This document shows positions 51,866 to 61,345 of a stretch of 64,000 nt of DNA, in pieces (the stretch's first letter is position 1; the number at the start of each line of letters is the position of its first letter). This DNA comes from Thermodesulfobium narugense DSM 14796 (GTDB lineage Bacteria; Thermodesulfobiota; Thermodesulfobiia; Thermodesulfobiales; Thermodesulfobiaceae), in assembly GCF_000212395.1 (NCBI RefSeq), contig NC_015499.1, forward strand, positions 1,834,866 to 1,898,865. Reading direction: 5' to 3'. The translations under genes were made by a program, and so were the position numbers. The notes beneath the pieces were generated by a model, which saw nothing but the letters and a program-made list of their open reading frames with translations, searched no databases and was not told where the DNA came from.

Positions 51866-52452
51866 GAGAGAAACTTTTGATTGTTGATAACTTTGATTCC
51901 TTTACATACAATCTGGTTCAAGGATTTGCAAAGATTAGAAGAACAAAAAAAGATATGCTAATATTAAGAGACAATGAACCATTTGAAAAAATTCTTGAAT
52001 TCAATCCAGACAGATTGGTAATATCACCCGGACCAGGACATCCAAAGGATTGCAATCTTTCTTCAAGGGCATTTGAATATGCAGTTAAAACAAAAAAACC
52101 ACTTTTAGGAGTTTGTCTTGGTCACCAACTGATTGGATACCTTTCTGGGGCTAAAGTTATTAAAGCAAACAACCTAATGCACGGAAAAACCAGCATGATT
52201 AATTTTGTAAGCGATCCTATTTTTTCAGGTTTAAAAAAACCATTTCAAGCAATGAGATATCATTCGCTGTGCTTAGATGAAAAAAGCTTTCCAAAAGAAC
52301 TTGCAATAATCGCAAAAAGTTCTGATGATAACATTATAATGGCACTAAAGCACAAAGAGTTGCCTATTTATGGGCTTCAGTTTCACCCAGAATCAATTAT
52401 GACCACAGTTGGTCAAAAAATTCTCAAAAATTTTCTAAATTTAAAAGCATAA
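51862..52452 (+). CDS. trpG: Anthranilate synthase component II (glutamine amidotransferase)
   Basis: 196 residues. LIVDNFDSFTYNLVQGF (5-21), VISPGPGHPKDC (near 52), the nucleophile Cys in LLGVCLGHQLIGYL (near 83) and the His-Glu pair in YGLQFHPESIMT (near 175). Supplies ammonia to TrpE. May also serve as PabA. ATGA overlap with trpE. Confidence 0.98.
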   Translation: MREKLLIVDNFDSFTYNLVQGFAKIRRTKKDMLILRDNEPFEKILEFNPDRLVISPGPGHPKDCNLSSRAFEYAVKTKKPLLGVCLGHQLIGYLSGAKVIKANNLMHGKTSMINFVSDPIFSGLKKPFQAMRYHSLCLDEKSFPKELAIIAKSSDDNIIMALKHKELPIYGLQFHPESIMTTVGQKILKNFLNLKA

Positions 52453-52491
52453 AAACAATTAATGAATAAAGATGAGAGGAGAGAGATAGAG

Positions 52492-53505
52492 GTGGTAAAG
52501 AGTATTTTAAACAAGATTTTAAACAACAAGCATCTTTCAGAAGAAGAGGCAAAAGATCTTATGGACAATATAATGGATGCAAGATTTACACAAAGTCAAA
52601 TTGGTGCAATTCTTGTTGGACTTAGGATGAAAAGAGAAACTCCAGAAGAGTTAACTGGATTTGTAAAATCAATGAGAGAACACGCAAAAAAAATCAAAAC
52701 CAGACATCCAATTGTTGTCGATACTTGTGGAACTGGAGGCGATGGCCTCAAAACCTTCAATATTTCTACTGCGAGTGCTTTTGTAGTTGCAGGAGCAGGA
52801 ATTCCCGTAGCAAAGCATGGCAACAGGAGCGTCTCCAGCTCTTCTGGTTCTGCAGACGTTTTAGAAAGATTAGGCTTCAATATAAATCTTAGCTCTCAAG
52901 CAATTGAAGACTGTCTCAATCATATAGGAATAGCCTTTTTGTTCGCTCCATTGCTTCATCCTTCAATGAAAAATGTAGCTTTAACAAGAAGAGAACTAGG
53001 CATTAGGACATTCTTCAATATTTTAGGACCCCTTACCAATCCAGCAGGAGTAGACAATCAAGTAATAGGAGTATTTGACAAATCAATAATGCCAACACTA
53101 GCTGAGGTAATAAAAAATCTTAATCCAAGACATATTTATCTAGTCCACGGTGCAGGAGGAATGGATGAGCTATCACTTGAAGGTCCTAATTATGTAATAG
53201 AAATTAAGGGAAACGAGTCAAGAGAATTCTTTTTAGATCCTGAACAATACAACTTTCAAAAAGTTCCATCATCAGAATTTGTAGTAGAAAACTCTGAAGA
53301 AAGTGCAAGAAAAATAATGAGAGTTCTAAGAGGAGAAAAAAGTTTTGACAAGGATATAGTAGTCTTAAATGCTGCTATAGCAATAATGGCCTCAGACTAC
53401 ACCTCAGATTTCAAAGAAGCAATTATGATGGCAAAGGATTCAATTGACTCAAAATTAGCTCTGTCAAAATTTGAAACTCTTAAAACTTATACAAATGCGC
53501 TATGA
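52492..53505 (+). CDS. trpD: Anthranilate phosphoribosyltransferase
   Basis: 337 residues from GTG 52492. PRPP/anthranilate motifs VVDTCGTGGDGLKTFNIST (near 77) and AKHGNRSVSSSSGSADVLE (near 105), with a late HGAGGMDELSL. The frame also opens at ATG 52462, adding MNKDERREIE. That stretch is simply the purine-rich ribosome site of the GTG start (AGGAG 10 nt before it), and the family N-terminus matches the shorter form. trpC overlaps its stop (ATGA). Confidence 0.96.
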   Translation: MVKSILNKILNNKHLSEEEAKDLMDNIMDARFTQSQIGAILVGLRMKRETPEELTGFVKSMREHAKKIKTRHPIVVDTCGTGGDGLKTFNISTASAFVVAGAGIPVAKHGNRSVSSSSGSADVLERLGFNINLSSQAIEDCLNHIGIAFLFAPLLHPSMKNVALTRRELGIRTFFNILGPLTNPAGVDNQVIGVFDKSIMPTLAEVIKNLNPRHIYLVHGAGGMDELSLEGPNYVIEIKGNESREFFLDPEQYNFQKVPSSEFVVENSEESARKIMRVLRGEKSFDKDIVVLNAAIAIMASDYTSDFKEAIMMAKDSIDSKLALSKFETLKTYTNAL

Positions 53506-54296
53506 ATATCTTGGAAGAAATTTCAAAAAGAGAGACAGAAGAGTTTAATCAAAGAAGAGAATTTTTAAATGTGTTTAAAAAATACGGAAGAATATACCCT
53601 ATTGTTTCCTTTTCTGACGCCTTAAAACCAATAAGCATTATAGGAGAATTCAAGCCGGCCTCACCCGTAAAGGGAATCTTTATTAAAAATCCTAAAAAAG
53701 AAATTAGAAATTTTATTGATATCTACGAAAAGATTGGCTGCAAAGCCATTTCAGTTTTAACAAACAAAAGGGATTTTAATGGAGATCCATTATACATCTC
53801 TTACATAAAAGCATTTTGCAACCTGCCTATCCTATACAAAAATTTCATTCTTTTAGAAGATCAAATAGAAGAGGCTTTTTTGCTAGGTGCTGATTGTGTA
53901 CTACTTATAGCTTCTATTCTAAAACCAAAAAGATTAAAGTCTTTATATGCTTTTGCTAACAATCTTGGCCTTGATTCCTTAATAGAAATTCACGACGAAG
54001 AAGAGTTAAATGTGGTTTTAGAATTAAAACCAAAAATAATTGGAATTAATAACAGAAACCTAAAAACTTTTGAAGTCGATATCAACAATACTTTTAGGCT
54101 ATCAAAAAATATACCCGGTGAAATCAAAATAGTTTCAGAATCAGGAATAAAGTCCTCAGAAGAAATTGATAAACTTTTTAACTGCGGTATTTCAGGAGTT
54201 CTTATAGGAGAAGCAATGGTAAAACTAGCCAATAAACCCGGTGATCTAAAGCTTAAAAATTTTTTAAAAAATAGTAACGTTCAAAATGCTTGTTAA
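53502..54296 (+). CDS. trpC: Indole-3-glycerol phosphate synthase
   Basis: 264 residues, TIM barrel. IIGEFKPASPVKGIF (near 45, catalytic Lys), AISVLTNKRDFNGDP (near 82), LPILYKNFIL (near 108), GINNRNLKTFEVD (near 183) and SESGIKSSEEI (near 212). Closes the indole ring. Overlaps trpD by 4 nt and trpF by 11 nt. Confidence 0.97.
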   Translation: MNILEEISKRETEEFNQRREFLNVFKKYGRIYPIVSFSDALKPISIIGEFKPASPVKGIFIKNPKKEIRNFIDIYEKIGCKAISVLTNKRDFNGDPLYISYIKAFCNLPILYKNFILLEDQIEEAFLLGADCVLLIASILKPKRLKSLYAFANNLGLDSLIEIHDEEELNVVLELKPKIIGINNRNLKTFEVDINNTFRLSKNIPGEIKIVSESGIKSSEEIDKLFNCGISGVLIGEAMVKLANKPGDLKLKNFLKNSNVQNAC

Positions 54297-54909
54297 AATC
54301 TGTGGTATTAAAAGTCTCGATGATGCAATTATATCAAGTTCGTTTTATCCAGATTATCTAGGTTTAATATTTTGCGATAGCCCTAGAAAAATAAATATAG
54401 CAACGGCCAAAAAAATAGTCAATAGCTTAAATAATAAAAAGTTTATAGGCGTCTTTCAAAACAATCCCATAGAAGAAGTATTAGAAATTGCAAAGATTTG
54501 TAACCTATTCGGAATTCAACTTCACGGAGAAGAAGACCCAAATGATATAGAAATTATCAAAGAAAACAAATTTTTAGCAATAAAGGCATTTAGAATAGAA
54601 AGTAGTCTTCCTGAAAATCTTTCAGAATATAAGCCTGATTATTTTTTGTTTGACAAAGTAAAAGGGGTTAAAAATCTAAACACTGATGCCTTGAAGAGTT
54701 ACAACTTAAATGTTTTGTTCTTTATCGCTGGTGGACTCAGTAGCGAAAACGTCATAGAAACAATACAAAAGATCTCAAACCCCAAGTTTTGTGGAATTGA
54801 TCTAGCATCCGGTGTTGAAAGAGAAAATAAAAAGGACCCTATTCTTTTAAACAATTTCTTTAATGTGCTTAAAAAACAAAATTTTTTTGGAGGTCAAAAA
54901 GTTGAATAA
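54286..54909 (+). CDS. trpF: Phosphoribosylanthranilate isomerase
   Basis: 207 residues. Catalytic Cys in [12 protein letters not shown] (3-14), [20 protein letters not shown] (near 80) and the phosphate site [11 protein letters not shown] (near 147) plus GIDLASGVE (near 170). The TIM-barrel enzyme between TrpD and TrpC in the pathway. The 3' end contains the GGAGG and TTG start of trpB. Confidence 0.97.
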   Translation: MLVKICGIKSLDDAIISSSFYPDYLGLIFCDSPRKINIATAKKIVNSLNNKKFIGVFQNNPIEEVLEIAKICNLFGIQLHGEEDPNDIEIIKENKFLAIKAFRIESSLPENLSEYKPDYFLFDKVKGVKNLNTDALKSYNLNVLFFIAGGLSSENVIETIQKISNPKFCGIDLASGVERENKKDPILLNNFFNVLKKQNFFGGQKVE

Positions 54910-56095
54910 AACCTTAAATGGAAATTTTGGCAAATTTGGAGGTGCTTTTGTTCCTGAAACTCTTATATACGCGCTAGATGAACTAGAAAATTATTACAAC
55001 AAAATAAGAGGAGATAGAGATTTCTTTAGAGAATTTAACAACTTATTAACAGAATATGCAGGAAGGCCTACCCCACTAACATATGCCCCTAATTTTTCCA
55101 AAAGATTTGAAATAAATACATATCTAAAAAGAGAAGATTTACTTCACACGGGCGCTCATAAACTCAATAATTGTCTTGGGCAGGGCTTGATTGCTAAGGG
55201 GTTAAACAAAAAAAGAATTATTGCAGAAACTGGAGCAGGTCAACACGGTGTGGCCACAGCTACAGTTTGTGCATTTTTGAAGATACCCTGTGAAATATAT
55301 ATGGGCTCTATTGACTATGAAAGACAGAAGTTAAACGTATTCAGAATGCAACTTCTTGGCGCAAGGGTAAACAAAGTTGAGAGCGGATCAAAAACTCTAA
55401 AGGATGCAATGAACGAGGCCTTAAGAGATTGGGTAACAAACATCAACACCACACACTATATGATTGGATCAGCCGCTGGTCCTCATCCTTTTCCGACAAT
55501 AGTAAGAGATTTTCAAAGAGTAATCGGTGAAGAGGCAAGATCTCAAATTTTCAAAAGTACAGGAACTCTCCCAGACGCAATCTTTGCCTGTGTAGGTGGA
55601 GGCAGCAATTCTATAGGTCTATTCAAAGCTTTTATCCAAGATGAAAGCGTTAAAATTTTTGGCGCAGAAGCTGCGGGCAAAGGGATAGAAACAGGTCTAC
55701 ATTCAGCCACCCTCTCAGCAGGTAGACCAGGAGTGTTACACGGTTCTCTTAGTTATCTCTTACAGAATTCTGACGGACAAGTAGAAGAAGCTCATTCTAT
55801 TGCTCCTGGACTAGATTACCCGGGAGTTGGTCCAGAGCACTCATATCTGAAAGAATCAAAAAGAGCTATATATGAAGGAATAACCGATGATGAAGCTCTG
55901 GAAGCTCTTGAAATTCTTGCAAAAGAAGAGGGAATAATTTGTGCTCTTGAGAGCGCACACGCTGTAGCTTTAGCCATAAAGAAGGTAAAGGAATTAGGAA
56001 AGGGTAGCACAATTATTATAAGTCTATCGGGCAGAGGAGATAAAGATATGCAAACAATTATGAATAGTCTGGAGGCAAAAAATGAGCAAAATTAA
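54902..56095 (+). CDS. trpB: Tryptophan synthase beta chain
   Basis: 397 residues. TTG 54902 lies 8 nt after GGAGG and gives the normal start [20 protein letters not shown]. The PLP Lys is in [16 protein letters not shown] (near 90), with [15 protein letters not shown] and the phosphate loop [12 protein letters not shown] (near 230). Condenses indole with serine. It overlaps trpF by 8 nt and trpA by 14 nt. It is a type 1 TrpB by its motifs and TrpA partner. Confidence 0.98.
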   Translation: MNKTLNGNFGKFGGAFVPETLIYALDELENYYNKIRGDRDFFREFNNLLTEYAGRPTPLTYAPNFSKRFEINTYLKREDLLHTGAHKLNNCLGQGLIAKGLNKKRIIAETGAGQHGVATATVCAFLKIPCEIYMGSIDYERQKLNVFRMQLLGARVNKVESGSKTLKDAMNEALRDWVTNINTTHYMIGSAAGPHPFPTIVRDFQRVIGEEARSQIFKSTGTLPDAIFACVGGGSNSIGLFKAFIQDESVKIFGAEAAGKGIETGLHSATLSAGRPGVLHGSLSYLLQNSDGQVEEAHSIAPGLDYPGVGPEHSYLKESKRAIYEGITDDEALEALEILAKEEGIICALESAHAVALAIKKVKELGKGSTIIISLSGRGDKDMQTIMNSLEAKNEQN

Positions 56096-56840
56096 AGAAA
56101 TTTTAAAAGAAAAGAAAACTTTGATTCCTTTTTTGCCTGCTGGTTATCCATCACTAAATGCCACTAAACAGTTTGTTAAAGTGTTAGTAGAGTGTGGGAT
56201 AAAAGCAATTGAAATTGGAATTCCTTTTTCAGATCCAGTTGCGGACGGCCCTACTATTACAAACAGTTATTCTTATGCTATTAAAAATAGAATAAAGAGC
56301 GAAGACGTTTATCTATTGTCAGAAGAGTTAAAAGATGAATACAAAATTTCAATTATTCCAATGCTTTATTACAATCTTATATATAATAAGGGTGAAGAAA
56401 ATTTCGCAAAAAGGATTTCTACCTTTGCAGATGCAGTAATAGTGCCAGATTTACCCTTTAGAGAATCTCATAGGCTAAGGCCCCATCTTGAAAAATTTAA
56501 TATCTCTTATATTCCTTTTGCAACACCAAATATAAGAGAAGAGGATATAAGAATTATCTCAAAGTATACAAATGCATTTATATATGCAGTTACAGTTTTT
56601 GGCATTACAGGTGCAAGATCCAATTACAGTAAAGATACATATAAGTATTTAGAGCGAGTAAAAAAAATTAGTTCAAACTTTGTAGCCGCTGGATTTGGCG
56701 TCAGTTCAAAAGAGCAATTTGAAAGGCTGCCAACTGATGCAGTAATTATAGGAAGTGCCTTAGTTAAGCAAATTGATCCTAACAACCTTGAAAAAAGCAA
56801 AGAAAATATTAAAAAGCTAATAAATAGCATAATTAATTAA
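56082..56840 (+). CDS. trpA: Tryptophan synthase alpha chain
   Basis: 252 residues. [15 protein letters not shown] (near 15), the catalytic Glu in [18 protein letters not shown] (near 45), the catalytic Asp in [11 protein letters not shown], and [10 protein letters not shown] (near 170). Cleaves indole-3-glycerol phosphate and channels indole to TrpB. GGAGG lies in the end of trpB. A parS-like site begins 2 nt after its stop. Confidence 0.98.
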   Translation: MSKIKEILKEKKTLIPFLPAGYPSLNATKQFVKVLVECGIKAIEIGIPFSDPVADGPTITNSYSYAIKNRIKSEDVYLLSEELKDEYKISIIPMLYYNLIYNKGEENFAKRISTFADAVIVPDLPFRESHRLRPHLEKFNISYIPFATPNIREEDIRIISKYTNAFIYAVTVFGITGARSNYSKDTYKYLERVKKISSNFVAAGFGVSSKEQFERLPTDAVIIGSALVKQIDPNNLEKSKENIKKLINSIIN

Positions 56841-56842
56841 AT

Positions 56843-56858
56843 TGTTTCTTGAGAAACA
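56843..56858. promoter_or_regulatory. parS-like site 2
   Basis: TGTTTC-TTGA-GAAACA, the reverse complement of site 1 over all 16 bases. It lies in the 194-nt gap between trpA and the ClC gene, where no gene function explains it. Confidence 0.75.
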
Positions 56859-57034
56859 TTACATATTTATTTAATTCTTATGTGAAAAAGAGTTGAGAGA
56901 AAAGAGATGAAAATTTTAAAATTAAAATGAATTTAAAAAGGTTTTTTTTATAAAATAAAATAAAATTCTTATATATTGAATATCGTAAATCTTAGTATAA
57001 TACTTGAAAAGAACAAATAAAATTTGGAGGAGAA

Positions 57035-58873
57035 TTGATAGGCAAAAATTTTGAAAACAACTTAACTATTCTTCTTCAGAATCTTAATAACCTACCATTT
57101 GTAGACAAAGTAAGAACAAAAGAAGCAAGAAGATATCTCTATGTCCCAGTATTAATAGGAATCGTAGTAGGGATTTTTGCTGTAATATTCTTACTCGCTC
57201 TTCATTATACATCTTTTGTTTTTCTAAGACTACTAGTTGGTTATTATCCTCCAGCAGTTACAGGAGAAGGCGGCAATCCTGACTTATATCATATTATTAT
57301 AGCAAGACCTTACTTATTCCCGATAAGCGTTGGGCTTGGAGGTCTAATATCTGGATTATTAATATACAAATTTGCCCCTGAAGCAAGTGGAGCTGGAACT
57401 AATGCAGCAATAAAAGCTTATCACTTCGAAAAAGCAATAATTGATATAAAAACAACATTTATAAAGCTTATAGCCTCAACTATAACTATAGGCGCTGGGG
57501 GAACATCCGGAAGAGAGGGACCAATGTCTCTAATTGGTGCAGGGTTAGGGTCTTTTATAGCACAGAAATTAAATTTAAGCGAGAGAGAAAGAAGAATAGC
57601 TCTTGCGGCAGGCTTGGGGGCTGGACTTGGTGCTGTATTTAGAGCACCCCTAGCTGGAGCAATAGTGGGGGCAGAAGTCTTTTATAAAAAGGACTTCGAA
57701 ATACAATCCATGCTAAGTTGCTTTATTGCAGCGATAATTGCCTATACCTGTGTAGGACTTACCTTTGGGTTTGAACCATTATTTTATATTCACGTAGACG
57801 CAAACAAAAATTTTAAAATACTAGCGCTCCTTCAATATATAATACTTGGTTTTGCTTGTATGTTAGTTGCAAAATCTATAATGAAATCATTTTACTATTC
57901 TAAGAGGCTTGCAAATATGTTGCCAGTACCAAAATACATGATCCAACCAATAGGTGGGTTTGTTACAGGCTCAATTGGGATTATTAGTCCTGTTGTTATT
58001 AGTAGTGGTTATGGTTGGATTCAACTTATTACAGAGAAAAGACTCGACATCATAACACCTCAATTTACAATTGTTGGAATTATTGCGATGATTTTTGCGT
58101 TGGGCTTTACTTTGGGATTTAATAGTCCTGGAGGTGTATTTGGTCCATCTCTTGTTTCAGGTGGACTTACAGGATTTGCTGTCAGCAACCTTTTATCAAA
58201 TATTATCCCAAACAATAATCTTGACACCACATCATTTACTATTGTAGGAATGATGTCAGTTTATGCAGCAGTATCAAAAGCTCCTTTATCAACAATAGTT
58301 ATGGTTGCAGAGATGAGCCACGGATATGATCTACTTATTCCCTCAATGATTTCTGTATTTATTGCCGATTTTTTCTCCGGGCACCAAAGTATATACAGTG
58401 CCCAAGTAGAAAGAAGGATCGATTCACCAGCATACCAAGATGAGTGCATATCTCACTACCTAACATACATTAAGATAAAAGAAGCAATGCAAAAGCCTCT
58501 TACAGCCAGCCCAGATTTAAAGATATCTGAAATTGAAGAAATTATGACAAAAAATATTTACACAGGCATTCCGATTACTGATAATGGTTTTTTAGTTGGA
58601 ATGATAACCAAAACAGATTTGTGGAAGGCAAGAAATCTTGACAAAAATAAAGTACTTGCAAGAGATATAATGACAAAAAATTTAATAACGTTAACCCCAG
58701 ACGATTCACTTTATGACTTTATGAAAATAATTGTCTCAAAGGGTATTGGGAGAGTTCCGATAGTCAAAGATAAAACGAGCAATGAATTAGTTGGTATAAT
58801 TACCAGATCAGATATTGGAAGGATTATGAGAGAAGAAACAAGCGAAGATATTCTTTCTACAACAGGAGTATAG
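57035..58873 (+). CDS. ClC-family chloride channel/transporter with two CBS domains
   Basis: 612 residues. Selectivity-filter segments are ASGAGTNAAI (near 113), GGTSGREGP (near 153, gating Glu) and GFNSPGGVFGPS (near 365, GxFxP-like). About ten TM helices lie within 30-460, and a pair of CBS domains within about 485-605 (EIMTKNIYTGIPITD, DIMTKNLITLTPDD, IGRVPIVKD). It moves Cl- or another anion, possibly with H+ exchange, regulated by nucleotides at the CBS pair. TTG 57035 has GGAGG only 4 nt upstream. A TATAAT lies at 56996-57001. Confidence 0.95.
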   Translation: MIGKNFENNLTILLQNLNNLPFVDKVRTKEARRYLYVPVLIGIVVGIFAVIFLLALHYTSFVFLRLLVGYYPPAVTGEGGNPDLYHIIIARPYLFPISVGLGGLISGLLIYKFAPEASGAGTNAAIKAYHFEKAIIDIKTTFIKLIASTITIGAGGTSGREGPMSLIGAGLGSFIAQKLNLSERERRIALAAGLGAGLGAVFRAPLAGAIVGAEVFYKKDFEIQSMLSCFIAAIIAYTCVGLTFGFEPLFYIHVDANKNFKILALLQYIILGFACMLVAKSIMKSFYYSKRLANMLPVPKYMIQPIGGFVTGSIGIISPVVISSGYGWIQLITEKRLDIITPQFTIVGIIAMIFALGFTLGFNSPGGVFGPSLVSGGLTGFAVSNLLSNIIPNNNLDTTSFTIVGMMSVYAAVSKAPLSTIVMVAEMSHGYDLLIPSMISVFIADFFSGHQSIYSAQVERRIDSPAYQDECISHYLTYIKIKEAMQKPLTASPDLKISEIEEIMTKNIYTGIPITDNGFLVGMITKTDLWKARNLDKNKVLARDIMTKNLITLTPDDSLYDFMKIIVSKGIGRVPIVKDKTSNELVGIITRSDIGRIMREETSEDILSTTGV

Positions 58874-58882
58874 GCAAATCGA

Positions 58883-59539
58883 TTAATGCTCAACAGAAGC
58901 TTCCTTTATTATTTTCCCAGAAGAAATATACAAAATTCTATCTCCAATTCTTTCAGCTTCTTCGTGATCGTGAGTTACAAGCAAAAAAGGAATTTTAAAG
59001 TCTTTTTGAAAGGATCTAAGCTCATTACCAAGTTTGACCCTGGTTTCATAGTCTAAAGCAGAAAGGGGCTCATCCAGAAGAATAAGATTTGGTTCAGTCA
59101 TCAACGCTCTTGCTAGAGCTACCCTTTGCCTTTCTCCTCCAGAAATTTTTAAAGGGAATGAATTTTTCAAGTGCTTTATTTTAAATTTTTCCATTAATTC
59201 TTCGGCCTGTTTAATAATTTCCCTATCTTTAGGTTTTTTTGCTCCATAAATAATGTTGCTAAAAACGCTCATATGAGGAAAGAGAGCATAATCTTGAAAC
59301 ATCATACTAAATTTTCTTTCTTGAGGCCCAATAAAAACCTTTTTATTGGTATCATCAAAAACTTTATCTTTAAAATAAATATATCCCTTATCCATTCTTT
59401 TCAAACCAGCAATAATTTTAAGTGTTGTGGTCTTTCCACATCCAGATGGTCCAAAAAAGACCAATATTTCATTAAATACATCAAATCTTAAATTAATATC
59501 AAAGTTACACAATTTTTTAAAGATATTACAGCTTAGCAT
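58883..59539 (-). CDS. modC: Molybdate/tungstate ABC transporter ATPase (ModC-like, short)
   Basis: 218 residues. Walker A FGPSGCGKTTTLK (near 30), Q-loop MMFQDYALFPHMSV, signature LKISGGERQRVALARAL (near 132), Walker B LILLDEPLSALD and H-loop VTHDHEEA. The C-terminal MOP/TOBE molybdate-binding domain of classical ModC is missing. The start codon overlaps the modB stop by one base. It energises the uptake system with modB and modA, and runs tail-to-tail with clc. Confidence 0.92.
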   Translation of the reverse strand: MLSCNIFKKLCNFDINLRFDVFNEILVFFGPSGCGKTTTLKIIAGLKRMDKGYIYFKDKVFDDTNKKVFIGPQERKFSMMFQDYALFPHMSVFSNIIYGAKKPKDREIIKQAEELMEKFKIKHLKNSFPLKISGGERQRVALARALMTEPNLILLDEPLSALDYETRVKLGNELRSFQKDFKIPFLLVTHDHEEAERIGDRILYISSGKIIKEASVEH

Positions 59540-60219
59540 TATTTGTTTCCATCAGATTTATAAAGTAGTTTACTTTTTGACCATTTGTTAGATAAAAGTA
59601 TTAAGAATAAATTAATTATACATATTATCAGAACATACACACTCGCACCTTTAATATCTCCGTTTTCGGTTGCAAAAAATATCTGAATAGGTATTGTATT
59701 AGTCTTGCCAGGAATATCACCTGCCACCATGATTGTAGCTCCGAATTCACCAAGTGCTCTTGCAAAAGCCAGAATAAAGCCTGACACTAACCCAGGTAAA
59801 GAAAGAGGCAAAGTAATAGTAAAAAAAATTTTCCAATTGCCCGCACCAAGGGTTTTTGCAGCATCTTTAAGATTTTCATCTACACCTTCAAAGGCAGATC
59901 TTGCACTTTTATACATTAAAGGGAATGCTACCAAAAAAGATGCAATAGAAGCAGCATAAATAGTAAAAATAATAGAGGTATTAAAAAATCTTTCTAAAAA
60001 TATCCCAATAGGTCCATACTTACCTAATAAAACCAGTAGTATAAAACCTACTACAACAGGGGGAACCACTAAGGGTAAAATCAAAAAACCTTCTATTACA
60101 TCTTTGCCATAAAAATCTACTTCTGACATAAATTTTGCCACCAAAATACCAAAAACAATCAAAAAAAATGATGCCATCCCTGCAGCCTCTAATGATAATA
60201 CTATAGGCACGTAATCCAT
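59539..60219 (-). CDS. modB: Molybdate ABC transporter permease
   Basis: 226 residues, five to six TM helices. EAA-type loop SAFEGVDENLKDAAKTLGAGNWKIFFTI holds the ATPase contact (about 105-132). LPLVVPPVVVGFILLVLLG and RALGEFGATIMVAGDIPGKT (near 160-180) are ModB hallmarks. It lies 16 nt after modA. Substrate (molybdate or tungstate) is inferred from the ModA-type binding protein. Confidence 0.95.
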   Translation of the reverse strand: MDYVPIVLSLEAAGMASFFLIVFGILVAKFMSEVDFYGKDVIEGFLILPLVVPPVVVGFILLVLLGKYGPIGIFLERFFNTSIIFTIYAASIASFLVAFPLMYKSARSAFEGVDENLKDAAKTLGAGNWKIFFTITLPLSLPGLVSGFILAFARALGEFGATIMVAGDIPGKTNTIPIQIFFATENGDIKGASVYVLIICIINLFLILLSNKWSKSKLLYKSDGNK

Positions 60220-60235
60220 AATGCCTCACCAAAAG

Positions 60236-61027
60236 CTATTTTTGATGAAAAGGTAAGAAGCCGTATTCTTCAAATATTTCTTGTGCTTGTTTACTTAAAA
60301 GAAAGTTCATAAATTCCTTTGTTTCAGTCGGATATTTCGTTGAATTAATAACGCCAGCATAGTACAAAATAGGTTTGTGAATGGAATCTGGTACTGTATA
60401 GGCTATCATTACTCCCTTTGAAGTGGCAGCATCAGTTCTATAAACAAATCCAGCATCTACATTCCCTGTATTTACGTATTCTAAAACTTGAACAACATCC
60501 TTGCCATAAACAAATTTAGGCTTTAAATCATTAAAAATTCCTACTTTTTCAAGGCTTTCCTTTGCATAAACTCCTGCAGGAACACTAGGAATTGCTCCAA
60601 TTGCTATTCTTTTTACATCTGGTTTTTTAAGATCTTCTAAACTTTTTATATTTAGTGGATTGCCTTTTGGTACAATAAGTACCAAAACATTTTTTGCAAA
60701 AACAACTGAATTAGATGGATCAATAAAACTTTCTGATTCCAGAGTCTGTAAATCTTGTTCTGAAACAGGCAAAAAAAGGTCCACCTTCGCACCTTGTTCA
60801 ATTTGTTGTCTTAAAACACCAGAAGCACCGTAATTAACGCTAATTTTAATATTTGGATGTCCTTCTTCAAAACTATTGATAATTTTATTTAAAGAATTAG
60901 TAAGACTTGCAGCAGCAGAAATAGTAAGATTAATCTTTTTACTTTCACTAGAAGAACAACCGGATATAAATAGAAGCACTAAAACAAGAAAAAGAAAGCC
61001 AAATAAAGCAAGAAAAAACCTTTTCAC
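60236..61027 (-). CDS. modA: Molybdate-binding lipoprotein
   Basis: 263 residues. Lipoprotein signal with lipobox FISGC (Cys24), then the ModA core: LTISAAASLTNSLNKIINSF (near 33), NYGASGVLRQQIEQGAKVDLF (near 65, oxyanion ligands), and AGFVYRTDAATSKGV (near 195). GTG 61027 is chosen, 5 nt after GGAGG and at the start of the signal peptide. A TTG-initiated form from 61075 has no support. First gene of modABC, preceded by a structured leader and two tRNA genes. Confidence 0.95.
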   Translation of the reverse strand: MKRFFLALFGFLFLVLVLLFISGCSSSESKKINLTISAAASLTNSLNKIINSFEEGHPNIKISVNYGASGVLRQQIEQGAKVDLFLPVSEQDLQTLESESFIDPSNSVVFAKNVLVLIVPKGNPLNIKSLEDLKKPDVKRIAIGAIPSVPAGVYAKESLEKVGIFNDLKPKFVYGKDVVQVLEYVNTGNVDAGFVYRTDAATSKGVMIAYTVPDSIHKPILYYAGVINSTKYPTETKEFMNFLLSKQAQEIFEEYGFLPFHQK

Positions 61028-61039
61028 GTTTTCCTCCTT

Positions 61040-61137
61040 TTCAAAAAATGTGAAGGCATGCTCGTTTCCAAACATACCCCGTGAGTTTAAAACTCAGGCT
61101 ATCTGCCATGACAGAACGTTTTAGGCAAAATAGCTCG
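61040..61137 (-). promoter_or_regulatory. Structured leader upstream of modA, possible riboswitch
   Basis: Three hairpins can form in succession on the minus strand. The first has GCUAU/AUAGC with UGCC/GGCA inside. The second is a 7-bp UGAGUUU-U-AAACUCA. The third is GGUAUG/CAUGCC around a 12-nt loop containing GGAAAC. They fill the whole gap between tRNA-Arg and modA and none is followed by a T tract. A molybdenum/tungsten-cofactor (Moco/Tuco) riboswitch is the obvious candidate for a modA leader, but I could not match its consensus from memory. Confidence 0.4.
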
Positions 61138-61145
61138 GAGACCCC

Positions 61146-61226
<81 letters not shown>

Positions 61227-61228
61227 AA

Positions 61229-61304
61229 TGGGGTGGATGAGGGGACTCGAACCCCCAACAACTGCAGCCACAGTGCAGTGCTCTGCCTTTGAGCTACATC
61301 CACC
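61229..61304 (-). tRNA. tRNA-His (anticodon GTG), CCA encoded
   Basis: Acceptor GTGGATG/CATCCAC with the tRNA-His-specific G(-1) opposite C73, anticodon loop CTGTGGC, T loop GGTTCGAGT and encoded CCA. Six nt separate it from tRNA-Arg. Confidence 0.96.
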
Positions 61305-61314
61305 ACTTGGTTTT

Positions 61315-61344
61315 ATTATATTTTAGAAACTCTATAACTGTCAA
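61315..61344 (-). promoter_or_regulatory. Strong promoter of the tRNA-His/tRNA-Arg pair
   Basis: Consensus TTGACA (61344-61339), 18-nt spacer, consensus TATAAT (61320-61315), 10 nt before tRNA-His. It may also feed modABC, as no terminator lies in between. Confidence 0.8.
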
Positions 61345-61345
61345 A

